A DNA stretch of 64,000 bases from Chryseomonas sp014190935 (GCF_014190935.1 NZ_JACHVV010000003.1:806001-870000); one strand, 5' to 3'. Numbered from the stretch's first letter, positions 26,705 through 36,214 are shown. Translations and numbers: made by a program. The notes: generated by a model not told the origin, from the letters alone.

Positions 26705-27523
26705 ATGAGCGAACGGCTGCAGGACATCGAGCTGAGGTTGCTGCTGGAAGGCATCTTCCTGAGATACAGCCACGACTTCCGCAATTACTCCAAGGCCTCG
26801 CTCAAGCGCCGGGTGCTGCAGGCGCTGACGCGCTTCGACTGCCCGAGCATCTCGGCGCTGCAGGAGCGGGTGCTGCGCGATCCGGCACTGTTCGCCGAGC
26901 TGCTGCAATTCATCACCATCCCGGTCAGCGAGATGTTTCGCGATCCGGGCTACTTCCTCGCCCTGCGCCAGCAGGTGGTGCCGGTCTTGCGCACCTACCC
27001 CTCGCTCAAGGTGTGGATCGCCGGCTGCAGCACCGGCGAGGAAGTCTTCTCGATGGCCATCCTGTTCCAGGAGGAAGGGCTGCTCGAACGCACCCTGTTC
27101 TATGCCACCGACATCAATCCGCGCTCCATGGAAAAGGCCCGGCAGGGCATCTTCCCGCTGGAGCGGATGCGCGCCTACACCGCCAGCTACCAGAAGGCCG
27201 GCGGCACCCGGGCCTTTTCCGACTACTACACCGCGGCCTACGATGGCGCCCTGTTCGACAAGTCGCTGATCGCCAACGTGACCTTCGCCGACCACAGCCT
27301 GGCCACCGACAGCGTCTTTTCCGAGACGCAGCTGGTGTCCTGCCGCAACGTGCTCATCTACTTCAACAAGAATCTGCAGAATCGGGCACTCGGCCTGTTT
27401 CACGAGTCCTTGAGTCACCGCGGCTTTCTCGGCCTGGGCAGCAAGGAGTCGCTGGACTTCTCCGCCTATGCCAGCCACTTCGAGCCGGTGGTGAAGCAGG
27501 AACGGCTGTTCCGCAGGCTCTAG
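26705..27523 (+). CDS. CheR-type protein-glutamate methyltransferase
   Basis: The product is 272 residues, the normal CheR length. The N-terminal helical domain (about 1-75) precedes the SAM-binding domain with VWIAGCSTGEEVFSMAILFQEE, FYATDINPRSMEKARQGIF and CRNVLIYFNKNLQ. Such enzymes methylate glutamates in a helical target using SAM. It starts three bases after the hybrid kinase and ends one base before the CheB gene. No chemoreceptor, CheA or CheW gene is present, so its target is probably the kinase itself or a distant receptor. The assignment to the family is firm; the target is inference. Confidence 0.92.
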   Translation: MSERLQDIELRLLLEGIFLRYSHDFRNYSKASLKRRVLQALTRFDCPSISALQERVLRDPALFAELLQFITIPVSEMFRDPGYFLALRQQVVPVLRTYPSLKVWIAGCSTGEEVFSMAILFQEEGLLERTLFYATDINPRSMEKARQGIFPLERMRAYTASYQKAGGTRAFSDYYTAAYDGALFDKSLIANVTFADHSLATDSVFSETQLVSCRNVLIYFNKNLQNRALGLFHESLSHRGFLGLGSKESLDFSAYASHFEPVVKQERLFRRL

Positions 27524-27524
27524 C

Positions 27525-28112
27525 ATGTTCCCGCCCCTGAAGCCGTTGCGCCTCATCGTCATCGGAGCCTCTGCCGGCGGGCTGCAAGTGCTGCTGCGCC
27601 TGCTCTCGACCCTGCCGGCCAGTTACCGCCTGCCGCTGGCCGTGGTGCTGCACCTGCCGGATGACCGCACCTCGCGCCTGGCCGAGCTGTTTCAGCAGCG
27701 GCTGGCCTTGCAGGTACGCGAGGCCGAGGACAAGGACGCTATACTGCCGGGCACCCTGTATTTCGCGCCGCCGGGTTATCACCTGCTGGTGGAGGACGAC
27801 TTCAGCCTGTCGCTGTCGCGCGACGAGCCGGTGCAGTTCTCCCGGCCGTCCATCGATGTCCTGTTCGAAAGTGCGGCCGATGCGCTGGGCGAGCAGGTCT
27901 GCGGCATCCTGCTGACCGGTGCCAACCACGACGGCGCCAGCGGTCTGCAGGCCCTGGCTCAGAACGGCGGCGTCACCGTCGTCCAGTCGCCGCAATCCGC
28001 CGAGGTGCCAACCATGCCCGAGGCGGCACTGAAGAGATTCCACCCGGATTTCGTGCTGGATGTGCCGGGCATCCATCTATTGCTCATCGAGCTGGAACGC
28101 GACCATGGCTGA
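27525..28112 (+). CDS. CheB-type methylesterase without receiver domain
   Basis: The product is 195 residues and is only the catalytic domain; the receiver of ordinary CheB is absent. The Ser-His-Asp triad is visible: Ser16 in VIGASAGGLQ, His in VVLHLPDDRTS and Asp in LLTGANHDGASG. LYFAPPGYHLLVE and SRPSIDVLFESAADALG are family hallmarks. It would remove methyl esters placed by the CheR encoded one base upstream. Without a receiver its activity is presumably set by a partner, perhaps the receiver-kinase encoded next, whose start overlaps this gene by eight bases. Confidence 0.92.
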   Translation: MFPPLKPLRLIVIGASAGGLQVLLRLLSTLPASYRLPLAVVLHLPDDRTSRLAELFQQRLALQVREAEDKDAILPGTLYFAPPGYHLLVEDDFSLSLSRDEPVQFSRPSIDVLFESAADALGEQVCGILLTGANHDGASGLQALAQNGGVTVVQSPQSAEVPTMPEAALKRFHPDFVLDVPGIHLLLIELERDHG

Positions 28113-29301
28113 AGTACCCGTCGAACAGGCGAAGCTCCTGCTCGTAGACGACCTGCCGGAAAATCTCCTGGCACTGGAAGCCCTGCTGCGCAGCGAGGCG
28201 CTGGAGATCTTCCAGGCCAGCTCCGCCGAGGCCGCGCTGGAGCTCCTGCTGATGCACGAATTCGCCCTGGCGATCCTCGATGTGCAGATGCCGGGCATGA
28301 ACGGTTTCGAACTGGCGGAGATGATGCGCGGCCTGGAAAAGACCCGGCACATTCCCATCGTCTTCGTCAGCGCCGCCGGCCGTGACCTCAACTATGCCTT
28401 CAAGGGCTACGAGAGCGGTGCGGTTGACTTCCTGCACAAGCCCCTCGACGTCCATGCGGTGAAGAGCAAGACCCGGGTCTTCGTCGACCTCTACTGGCAC
28501 CGCAAACGCCTGGCCGAGCAACTGGTGGCCCTGGAGCAGAGTCGCCAGGAGCAGGAGATCCTGCTCGCCGAGCTGCGCCAGACCCAGGTCGAGCTGCAGC
28601 AGGCGGTGCGTACCCGCGACGATTTCATGTCCATGGTCTCCCACGAACTCAAGACGCCGCTCAACACCCTGATGCTCGAAGCCCAGTTGCGCCGCATGTA
28701 CCTGGACAAGGGCAAGCTGGAGGCCTTCACCCCCGACAAGCTGGCCGGCATGGCCGAGCGCGACGAGCGGCAGATCCAGCGCCTGGTGCACCTGATCGAC
28801 GACATGCTCGACATCTCGCGCATCCGCACCGGCAAGCTGTCGATCCGCCCCTCGCAGTGCGACCTCGCTACCCTGGTCAACACCGTGGTCGACAGCTTCG
28901 CCTCGCAATTCGCCGCCGCCGGTTGCCCGGTGGAGCTGCACGCCGAAGGCCCGGCGCCCGGCTACTGGGACGAATTCCGCATCGAGCAGGTGATCACCAA
29001 CCTGCTGACAAACGCCATGAGATACGGCGCCGGACGTCCGGTGGAGATTTCCCTGCGCAGCGACGGCGCCGAGGTGGAGCTGAGCGTCAAGGACCACGGC
29101 ATCGGCATCCCGGTGGAGCACCAGGCGCTGATCTTCCGCCAGTTCGAGCGCGCCAGCGGCACCGAGAACATCGCCGGCCTGGGCCTGGGCCTCTATATCG
29201 CCGACCAGATCGTCAAGGCGCACCACGGCAGCCTGCACGTGGAAAGCCTCGCCGGGCAGGGCGCGACCTTCCGCCTGCGACTGCCCTGTCTGTCGGCCTA
29301 G
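28105..29301 (+). CDS. Response regulator-histidine kinase (receiver at N-terminus)
   Basis: The product is 398 residues: a receiver (about 8-125, Asp59 in LAILDVQMPG, Lys in FLHKPLD), a short coiled coil (about 130-170), HisKA with His180 in FMSMVSHELKTPLNT, and HATPase_c (VITNLLTNAMRYG, DHGIGI, LGLGLYI). It has no membrane segment, so it is cytoplasmic. The ATG at 28105 overlaps the CheB stop (ATGGCTGA). It is the last gene of the four-gene operon. It probably receives phosphate from the hybrid kinase and relays it to an unlinked output, since no DNA-binding regulator is encoded here. Confidence 0.92.
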   Translation: MAEVPVEQAKLLLVDDLPENLLALEALLRSEALEIFQASSAEAALELLLMHEFALAILDVQMPGMNGFELAEMMRGLEKTRHIPIVFVSAAGRDLNYAFKGYESGAVDFLHKPLDVHAVKSKTRVFVDLYWHRKRLAEQLVALEQSRQEQEILLAELRQTQVELQQAVRTRDDFMSMVSHELKTPLNTLMLEAQLRRMYLDKGKLEAFTPDKLAGMAERDERQIQRLVHLIDDMLDISRIRTGKLSIRPSQCDLATLVNTVVDSFASQFAAAGCPVELHAEGPAPGYWDEFRIEQVITNLLTNAMRYGAGRPVEISLRSDGAEVELSVKDHGIGIPVEHQALIFRQFERASGTENIAGLGLGLYIADQIVKAHHGSLHVESLAGQGATFRLRLPCLSA

Positions 29302-29307
29302 GTAGCA

Positions 29308-29366
29308 TTGACAGGACCCCAGGGGCCCGCGAGAATCGCTAAAAGAGGTGAGATGTCGTACCTCTT
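29308..29366 (+). promoter_or_regulatory. Sigma-70 promoter and inverted repeat ahead of udh
   Basis: TTGACA (29308-29313) and GAGAAT (29331-29336) are spaced by 17 bases. The start would be near 29343, where AAGAGGT (29343-29349) and ACCTCTT (29360-29366) form a perfect seven-base inverted repeat with ten bases between, a plausible repressor operator or leader hairpin. Confidence 0.55.
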
Positions 29367-29397
29367 GCCAGATAACTCCATAAGAAGGCGCCCCCTC

Positions 29398-30216
29398 ATG
29401 TCCGAAGTCTCCTCGTCACCTTTCCACCGTCTGTTGCTGACCGGCGCTGCCGGCGGCCTGGGCAAGGAGCTGCGCCAGCGGCTCAAGGCCTATGCCGAGA
29501 TCCTGCGGCTGTCCGACATCGCGCCGATGGACGCTGCCGAAGGCCCGGCGGAAGAGGTGGTGACCTGCGACCTGGCGGACAAGGCCGGCGTCCATGCCCT
29601 GGTGGAAGGCGTCGATGCCATCCTGCATTTCGGTGGCATCTCCACCGAGCATGCCTTCGAACCCATCCTCGAAGCCAACATCCGCGGCACCTTCAACCTC
29701 TATGAGGCCGCGCGGCGCCACGGGGTGAAGCGCATCGTCTTCGCCAGCTCCAACCATGTCATCGGCTTCTATCGCCAGGACCAGCGCATCGACGCCAGCG
29801 TGCCCCAGCGTCCGGACAGCTACTACGGCCTGTCCAAGGCCTTTGGCGAAGACCTGGCGACCTTCTATTTCGATCGCTATGGCATCGAGACGGTGAGCAT
29901 CCGCATCGGCTCCTCCTTCCCCGAGGCGCAGAATCGCCGCATGCTCGCCACCTGGCTGAGCTACGAAGACCTGACCGATCTCATCCTGCGCAGCCTGACC
30001 ACGCCGGATGTCGGCCACACCATCGTCTATGGCGCCTCCAACAACCGCGACAGCTGGTGGGACAATCGTCTGGCCGCGCACCTGGGCTTCCAGCCCAAGG
30101 ACAACTCCGAGAAGTTCCGCGCCAAGGTCGAGGCCCAGCCCATGCCGGCGGCGGACGATCCGTCGAGGGTCTACCAGGGTGGTGCCTTCGTCGCCACCGG
30201 TCCTTTCGACGACTGA
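29398..30216 (+). CDS. udh: Uronate dehydrogenase
   Basis: The product is 272 residues. It is an NAD-dependent extended SDR that oxidises glucuronate or galacturonate to the aldarolactone, the first step of the oxidative uronate route. The sequence closely follows known Pseudomonas Udh: LLLTGAAGGLGKELR (NAD site, residues 12-26), FGGISTEHAFEPILEANI, catalytic Tyr143 and Lys147 in SYYGLSKAFGED, IRIGSSFPEAQNRRML and YGASNNRDSWWDN. Start 29398 matches the family N-terminus; an in-frame ATG at 29353 with a strong GAGGTGAG sits inside an inverted repeat and would add 15 residues. A lactonase gene follows 11 bases later. Confidence 0.9.
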   Translation: MSEVSSSPFHRLLLTGAAGGLGKELRQRLKAYAEILRLSDIAPMDAAEGPAEEVVTCDLADKAGVHALVEGVDAILHFGGISTEHAFEPILEANIRGTFNLYEAARRHGVKRIVFASSNHVIGFYRQDQRIDASVPQRPDSYYGLSKAFGEDLATFYFDRYGIETVSIRIGSSFPEAQNRRMLATWLSYEDLTDLILRSLTTPDVGHTIVYGASNNRDSWWDNRLAAHLGFQPKDNSEKFRAKVEAQPMPAADDPSRVYQGGAFVATGPFDD

Positions 30217-30227
30217 GGTAGGCCGCC

Positions 30228-31106
30228 ATGACTGCTGAATTGCTCGTCGATGCCCGCAACGCCACCGGTGAGTGCCCGGTCTGGCAGGTCGCCGAACAGG
30301 CGCTCTACTGGGTCGATATCCCTGCCAAGCGGCTGCACCGCTGGACCCCGGCTGGTGCCCTGGACAGCTGGAGCGCACCGGAAATGCTCGCCTGCATCGC
30401 CGCCCGCGAGGGTGGCGGCTGGCTCGCCGGCCTGGAAAGCGGCCTATTCGCCCTGCAGGCCGAGGCTTCCGGCCCGCTCCGCGGCGAGCGCCTAGTCGCC
30501 CTCGACCATGCCCAGCCGGCGATGCGATGCAACGACGGTCGCTGTGATCGCCAGGGCCGCTTCCTGGTGGGCACCATGGTTCAAGACATGGCGAAGGGCG
30601 TCCCGGCTGGTCGCCTCTACAGCCATGCGGCCGGCGAGGGCGCCCGGCTGCTGCTGGACGACCTCATCGTGCCCAACGGCTTGGCTCTGAGCCCCGATGG
30701 CCGCACGCTCTATCTGTCCGACTCCCATCCCAGCCGCCAGCTGATCTGGGCCTTCGACTACGATCCCGACAGCGGCACACCCAGCAACCGGCAGCTGTTC
30801 GTCGACATGAACGTCCATCCCGGCCGGCCCGATGGCGCCGCGGTGGATGTCGACGGCTGCTACTGGATCTGTGGCAACGATGCCGGCCTGATTCATCGCT
30901 TCACGCCCGACGGTCGTCTCGATCGCTCCCTGGCCGTGCCGGTCAAGAAGCCGGCCATGTGTGCCTTTGGCGGACGCAACCTGGATACCCTGTTTGTGAC
31001 CTCCATCCGTCCGGGTGGTGATCTCACCGACCAGCCGCTGGCGGGTGGACTGTTCGCCCTGGACCCCGGCGTGCAGGGGTTGCCGGAACCCACCTTCGCC
31101 GGCTGA
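30228..31106 (+). CDS. SMP-30/gluconolactonase family lactonase
   Basis: The product is 292 residues, a six-bladed propeller of the SMP-30/regucalcin family. Metal ligands are visible: Glu in ATGECPVW near residue 15, Asn in PAMRCNDGRCDRQGRF, Asn in LIVPNGLALSPDGRTLYLSDS and Asp in RPDGAAVDVDGCYW. It starts 11 bases after udh with GAGG upstream, so it probably opens the aldarolactone that Udh makes. That substrate is inferred from position. No aldarate dehydratase or transporter follows, so the rest of the pathway must lie elsewhere. Confidence 0.87.
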   Translation: MTAELLVDARNATGECPVWQVAEQALYWVDIPAKRLHRWTPAGALDSWSAPEMLACIAAREGGGWLAGLESGLFALQAEASGPLRGERLVALDHAQPAMRCNDGRCDRQGRFLVGTMVQDMAKGVPAGRLYSHAAGEGARLLLDDLIVPNGLALSPDGRTLYLSDSHPSRQLIWAFDYDPDSGTPSNRQLFVDMNVHPGRPDGAAVDVDGCYWICGNDAGLIHRFTPDGRLDRSLAVPVKKPAMCAFGGRNLDTLFVTSIRPGGDLTDQPLAGGLFALDPGVQGLPEPTFAG

Positions 31107-31127
31107 ATCAGTCCCGGTTTGAGAGGC

Positions 31128-31157
31128 CGCAGGACGCCCAAACGGCGGCGTCCTGCG
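31128..31157 (+). terminator. Hairpin after the lactonase gene
   Basis: CGCAGGACGCC pairs with GGCGTCCTGCG around an eight-base loop, 21 bases after the stop. There is no T-tract, so it is a possible terminator or 3' stabiliser of the udh operon. Confidence 0.45.
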
Positions 31158-31184
31158 CGGCGCCTGGCAACCTTGGGAAACCGG

Positions 31185-31239
31185 TTGTCATGCTTTTGTC
31201 ATGAACATCGGCAGGGCTCACGTCCAGGCGGCTTATAAT
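31185..31239 (+). promoter_or_regulatory. Pho-box-like direct repeat and -10 ahead of the acyltransferase gene
   Basis: TTGTCATGCTTTTGTCAT (31185-31202) consists of two identical TTGTCAT units with four bases between, one mismatch per unit from the PhoB consensus CTGTCAT. A perfect TATAAT is at 31234-31239, but 31 bases separate it from the box, longer than the usual ten, so the spacing is against a simple PhoB promoter. The start codon is at 31268. Confidence 0.4.
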
Positions 31240-31267
31240 CAGGTTCTATCCGACGTAAATCGCCGCC

Positions 31268-32527
31268 ATGACCTCTTCAACCGCAAGCCGCCCCACCGCC
31301 CGTTACTACGGCCTGGAATGGCTGAGATTCCTCATGGCGCTGTACATGGTCGTCTACCACCTGGGCGGGCTCTACAGCGACCTGCCGGATGCCTTCCGCC
31401 GCCTGGCCGGCATGGGCTTCTTCGCCACCAGCACCTTCTTCCTGCTGTCAGGCTTCCTGCTGGCCCATGTCAGCCTGGATCGCCAGGGCGCGCTCAAGGG
31501 CAGCTCGCGCGGCTTCGTCCTGCGACGACTGTGCAACCTCTATCCCATCCACCTGCTGACCCTGTTGGTCGCACTAGGGCTGTCCTACTGGTTGTCCCAG
31601 GATTCCTGGCTGGAACACGGGGTGCCGGTCTACTACAACCAGCACCCCTATCTGCAGCTGGAGGAAGGCGGCCAGCTGGACGAGATGCTGCCGCTGTCCT
31701 GGCTGGCCGCCACCACCCACGTGCTCCTGCAACTGCTCCTGCTGCAATCCTGGGAGCCGCGCTTTCTCTGGCTCAACGGCGCCGCCTGGTCGATCTCGGC
31801 GTTGCTGTTCTTCTATCTGCTTTTTCCGCTGCTCGGCCCGCGGCTGATGCGCCTGCGTCGCTGGGCCCTGGCCACCGCCGTGCTCTGGGGGCTCTATCTG
31901 CTCGGTCCGCTGGTGGCCACCTGGGCCCAGGCCTTCGATACCGTGACGGTGGGCGTCATCCATCGCAATCCACTGATCCGCCTGCCGGAGTTCCTGCTCG
32001 GCATCCTGCTCTATCGCGCCGTGCAGGAGGCCTGGGTGGCCGAGACGACCCAGCGCCTGCGCGTGCCGCTGCTGCTGTTCGGCCTGACCGGCCTGTGGCT
32101 GGGCGCCCTGCTGCTGGAAGGCGATGGCCGCCGCTGGTTCTACCTGGTCCACAATGGCCTGCTGACGCCATTCCAGGCCGCGGTGCTGCTGGCCTGCGCC
32201 ACCTTCGGCGAGCCAGGTCGTGCTGGTGTACGCCGCCTGGCCCAGCGCCTCGGCGAGGCTTCGCTGTGCATCTTCGCCGTCCATACCCCACTGATCGGCG
32301 TGCTCGAACCCTGGACCCGTACCCTGCTGGGCTGGATGCATCTGGCCGGCGACAGCCTCGAAGACTTGGCCGAAGACGTCGGCGAGGCCCTGGCGCTGCC
32401 CATCCCCATCCCCGGCTGGATGCTGCCGCTGCACCTGGTGCTCATCGTTATTCTCGGCCTGGCGATGCAGCGCTGGGTGGCCGGTCCGCTACGCCGCTGG
32501 CTGCAGGCGCGGCTGCCTCAGTCTTAA
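31268..32527 (+). CDS. Acyltransferase family 3 membrane protein
   Basis: The product is 419 residues with about ten membrane helices. The start YYGLEWLRFLMALYMVVYHLGG and the early FFATSTFFLLSGFLLAHV match acyltransferase-3 (OafA/NodX-like) enzymes, which move acyl groups onto surface glycans or lipids across the inner membrane; the catalytic His is in VYHLGG. The cytoplasmic loop FVLRRLCNLYPIHLLTLLV is also typical. No SGNH domain is attached. No glycan biosynthesis genes are adjacent, so the acceptor is unknown. A Pho-box-like repeat lies upstream. Confidence 0.85.
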   Translation: MTSSTASRPTARYYGLEWLRFLMALYMVVYHLGGLYSDLPDAFRRLAGMGFFATSTFFLLSGFLLAHVSLDRQGALKGSSRGFVLRRLCNLYPIHLLTLLVALGLSYWLSQDSWLEHGVPVYYNQHPYLQLEEGGQLDEMLPLSWLAATTHVLLQLLLLQSWEPRFLWLNGAAWSISALLFFYLLFPLLGPRLMRLRRWALATAVLWGLYLLGPLVATWAQAFDTVTVGVIHRNPLIRLPEFLLGILLYRAVQEAWVAETTQRLRVPLLLFGLTGLWLGALLLEGDGRRWFYLVHNGLLTPFQAAVLLACATFGEPGRAGVRRLAQRLGEASLCIFAVHTPLIGVLEPWTRTLLGWMHLAGDSLEDLAEDVGEALALPIPIPGWMLPLHLVLIVILGLAMQRWVAGPLRRWLQARLPQS

Positions 32528-32585
32528 GAAGGTCTTAAGCCAAACCGGCTAGCCTCGCCGCAGGAATCCGCAGCGGAGCTGAGCC

Positions 32586-33167
32586 TTGTCCAGCGAATAC
32601 GAAGTCCACGGTCCCCACGACCACGAGGTGGAGCACGCCGCCCAAGGCGCCCATCGCCGCGACAGCCTCACCGGCCGCATCGCCGTTACCACTGCCATCC
32701 TGGCGACGCTAGGCGCGCTCTGCGCCTACCAAGGCGGCAACGCCGAGAGCCTGGCGCTCTACTACAAGAACGAAGAAGCCATCGCCAAGACCGAAGCCGC
32801 CAACCAGTGGGGCTACTACCAGGCCAAGGGCGAAAAACAGAACCTCGCCGACCTCGGCGCTGCTCTCGCCAGCAACCCCGACACCGCCCAACGCTTCACC
32901 CAGGACAGCCAGCGCTACGCCCAGCAAAAGGCCGAGATCCGCACCAAGGCCGAAGCCCTGGAAGCCAAGGTCGATGCCAACGAAGCCCTGAGCGAAACTC
33001 AGCTCCACCGCCACCACCGCTGGGCCCAGGCCACCATGCTGATGCAGGTCGCCATCTCCCTGGCTGCCATCACCCTGCTGACTCGACGGCGCTGGTTGCA
33101 GGCGGCGGTGTATGGGGTGGCGGGGGCAGGGGTGGCGGTTGGGGTCTTGGCGCTTCTGCACGTCTGA
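32586..33167 (+). CDS. DUF4337 family membrane protein
   Basis: The product is 193 residues. The likely start is TTG at 32586, with GGAG about eight bases upstream and no usable ATG near the N-terminus. A His/Glu-rich N-terminus (HDHEVEHAAQGAHRRD) leads into a membrane helix (about 31-48), the family signature EEAIAKTEAANQWGYYQAKGEKQNLADL, a long helical region, and two C-terminal membrane helices (about 150-190). The family is widespread but has no known function. It converges on the NERD gene, 18 bases away. Confidence 0.8.
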   Translation: MSSEYEVHGPHDHEVEHAAQGAHRRDSLTGRIAVTTAILATLGALCAYQGGNAESLALYYKNEEAIAKTEAANQWGYYQAKGEKQNLADLGAALASNPDTAQRFTQDSQRYAQQKAEIRTKAEALEAKVDANEALSETQLHRHHRWAQATMLMQVAISLAAITLLTRRRWLQAAVYGVAGAGVAVGVLALLHV

Positions 33168-33185
33168 GTGCTGTGGCCTCAAGCT

Positions 33186-33953
33186 TCAAAAGCTTTGCAT
33201 CGTCCGACATCTGGGAAAAGCAGAGCAGCCCCAGAACTGCTGCCCTGCTTTTGCTCCCGACTTCACCGTGCGTATCAGCAGCGCACTGCCACATCTGGGG
33301 CATTGCCGCTCCGTAGTCGGATCGCTACGGCGCTTCAGGGTTTGCACGTGTTCTCGGTGGGTGGCGAGGGTCGGTGCGCGACGGCCGGTTTGCAGGGCAT
33401 GCAGCATCTTTTCGACCTTTGCATCGCTGAACACCGGTTGCTGGAATGATCGGATATAGCGAATGAAGCCGATGCCCTGGGTCACATTGGCCGGCACCTC
33501 GGTCTTGAAGGTGCTGCCGCCCACGAAGGTGATGACCGAATGCAGATGCTCCGGGTTGATACCAAGGGCGGCTTCCAGCGCTTTGAGGTGCTTGTAATTT
33601 TGCCGCAGCGGATTCTGAAATTTGAAGGTGCGCTTGTAGAGCTTTTGCGTCCACTGCGCCTGGCGTTCGCTGCCAAAGATCCAGCCACTCATGTTCTTCG
33701 TCTCTACCACGAAGATGCCGTAGCGCGACAGGAAGACATGATCGATCTGAGTGGTGCCGTCTGGCGTAGGCAGGGTGACATTGTGCAGGCGGCGATAGGT
33801 CTGCTTATCGAGCCACCAATGGGCGAAAAGACGTACCAGTAATTCGCCCAGATACCCTTTAGTCCAGGGTGACTTGAGCAAGCCGATGGCGAAGGCGAGG
33901 GGTAGCAGCCAGAACAGCGTCGGCGCGAGATGCGCCAGATGGGAGAAGTCCAT
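33186..33953 (-). CDS. NERD-domain protein with C-terminal topoisomerase-type zinc finger
   Basis: The product is 255 residues. Start 33953 is preferred because AGGA lies eight bases upstream and the N-terminal membrane helix (LFWLLPLAFAIGLL) begins soon after. The NERD domain (about 35-150; nuclease-related, endonuclease-like fold) shows IDHVFLSRYGIFVVETKNMSG, the core Asp and Glu-Thr-Lys residues. At the end CPRCG...CSAFPRC is a four-Cys zinc ribbon like that of topoisomerase I. Base composition is visibly less GC-rich than the neighbours, and the gene lies beside a tRNA, so horizontal acquisition is possible. Its function is unknown; DNA processing is inferred from the domains. Confidence 0.85.
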   Translation of the reverse strand: MDFSHLAHLAPTLFWLLPLAFAIGLLKSPWTKGYLGELLVRLFAHWWLDKQTYRRLHNVTLPTPDGTTQIDHVFLSRYGIFVVETKNMSGWIFGSERQAQWTQKLYKRTFKFQNPLRQNYKHLKALEAALGINPEHLHSVITFVGGSTFKTEVPANVTQGIGFIRYIRSFQQPVFSDAKVEKMLHALQTGRRAPTLATHREHVQTLKRRSDPTTERQCPRCGSALLIRTVKSGAKAGQQFWGCSAFPRCRTMQSF

Positions 33954-34071
33954 TTCCCAGATCCTGCAGATAACAGCACGAAGGGTAAGACTAGTGCAGG
34001 CAGGGGAGCGGGGTGGGACCGTTCGGTAGGGATTCGCTACCGGCTTTCGGATTGGCTCAAATCCCAGGCAC

Positions 34072-34095
34072 AAAAAAGCCGCACAACGCGCGGCT
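34072..34095 (-). terminator. Terminator after tRNA-Ile2
   Basis: On the minus strand AGCCGC pairs with GCGGCT around a seven-base loop, followed by TTTTTT. It starts about ten bases after the tRNA CCA end. Confidence 0.8.
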
Positions 34096-34104
34096 CCTGA
34101 AAGA

Positions 34105-34181
34105 TGGTGGGCCCACACGGACTTGAACCGTGGACCAAAGGATTATGAGTCCTCTGCTCTAACCAACTGAGCTATAGGCCC
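34105..34181 (-). tRNA. tRNA-Ile2, anticodon CAU (lysidine-modified)
   Basis: This is a 77-nt cloverleaf with an encoded CCA. The acceptor GGGCCTA pairs with TGGGCCC; the T-loop is GTTCAAGTC. The anticodon loop is CTCATAA, so CAU. CAU is shared by tRNA-Met, initiator and Ile2. The acceptor positions 4 and 5 are C (C4-G69, C5-G68), which are TilS lysidine-synthetase determinants of Ile2; E. coli elongator tRNA-Met has U4 and A5. The initiator is excluded by its different stem. It reads the rare AUA codon. It lies downstream of rpoD on the same strand. Confidence 0.88.
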
Positions 34182-34238
34182 TATAGCGCGAAGGAGTATA
34201 CCGGGGGTGGCAGGGATCGCCAAACCCTTGTCGGGCAT

Positions 34239-34266
34239 AAAAAAACCGGAGCCTGGGCTCCGGTTT
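34239..34266 (-). terminator. Terminator of rpoD
   Basis: On the minus strand CCGGAGCC pairs with GGCTCCGG (extended by AAA/TTT) and is followed by a run of seven T, about 18 bases after the rpoD stop. Confidence 0.88.
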
Positions 34267-34284
34267 CTGGTGCAGCGTGGCGCC

Positions 34285-36138
<1,854 letters not shown>

Positions 36139-36214
36139 AGGTACCCTTCCACTGAAGGCTTAGGCGGGCAAAAATAGCTGAACATTATAGCCGGTTAGAC
36201 GGTGGTCGTGCCAG

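Noticed and set aside
23162..27562. A 1466-codon open frame on the minus strand opposite the hybrid kinase and cheR
   Set aside because: It is the antisense shadow of GC-rich genes, a common effect of strong third-position GC bias. It has no domain, is rich in Gly/Ala/His/Gln, and lies wholly over two well-supported genes.
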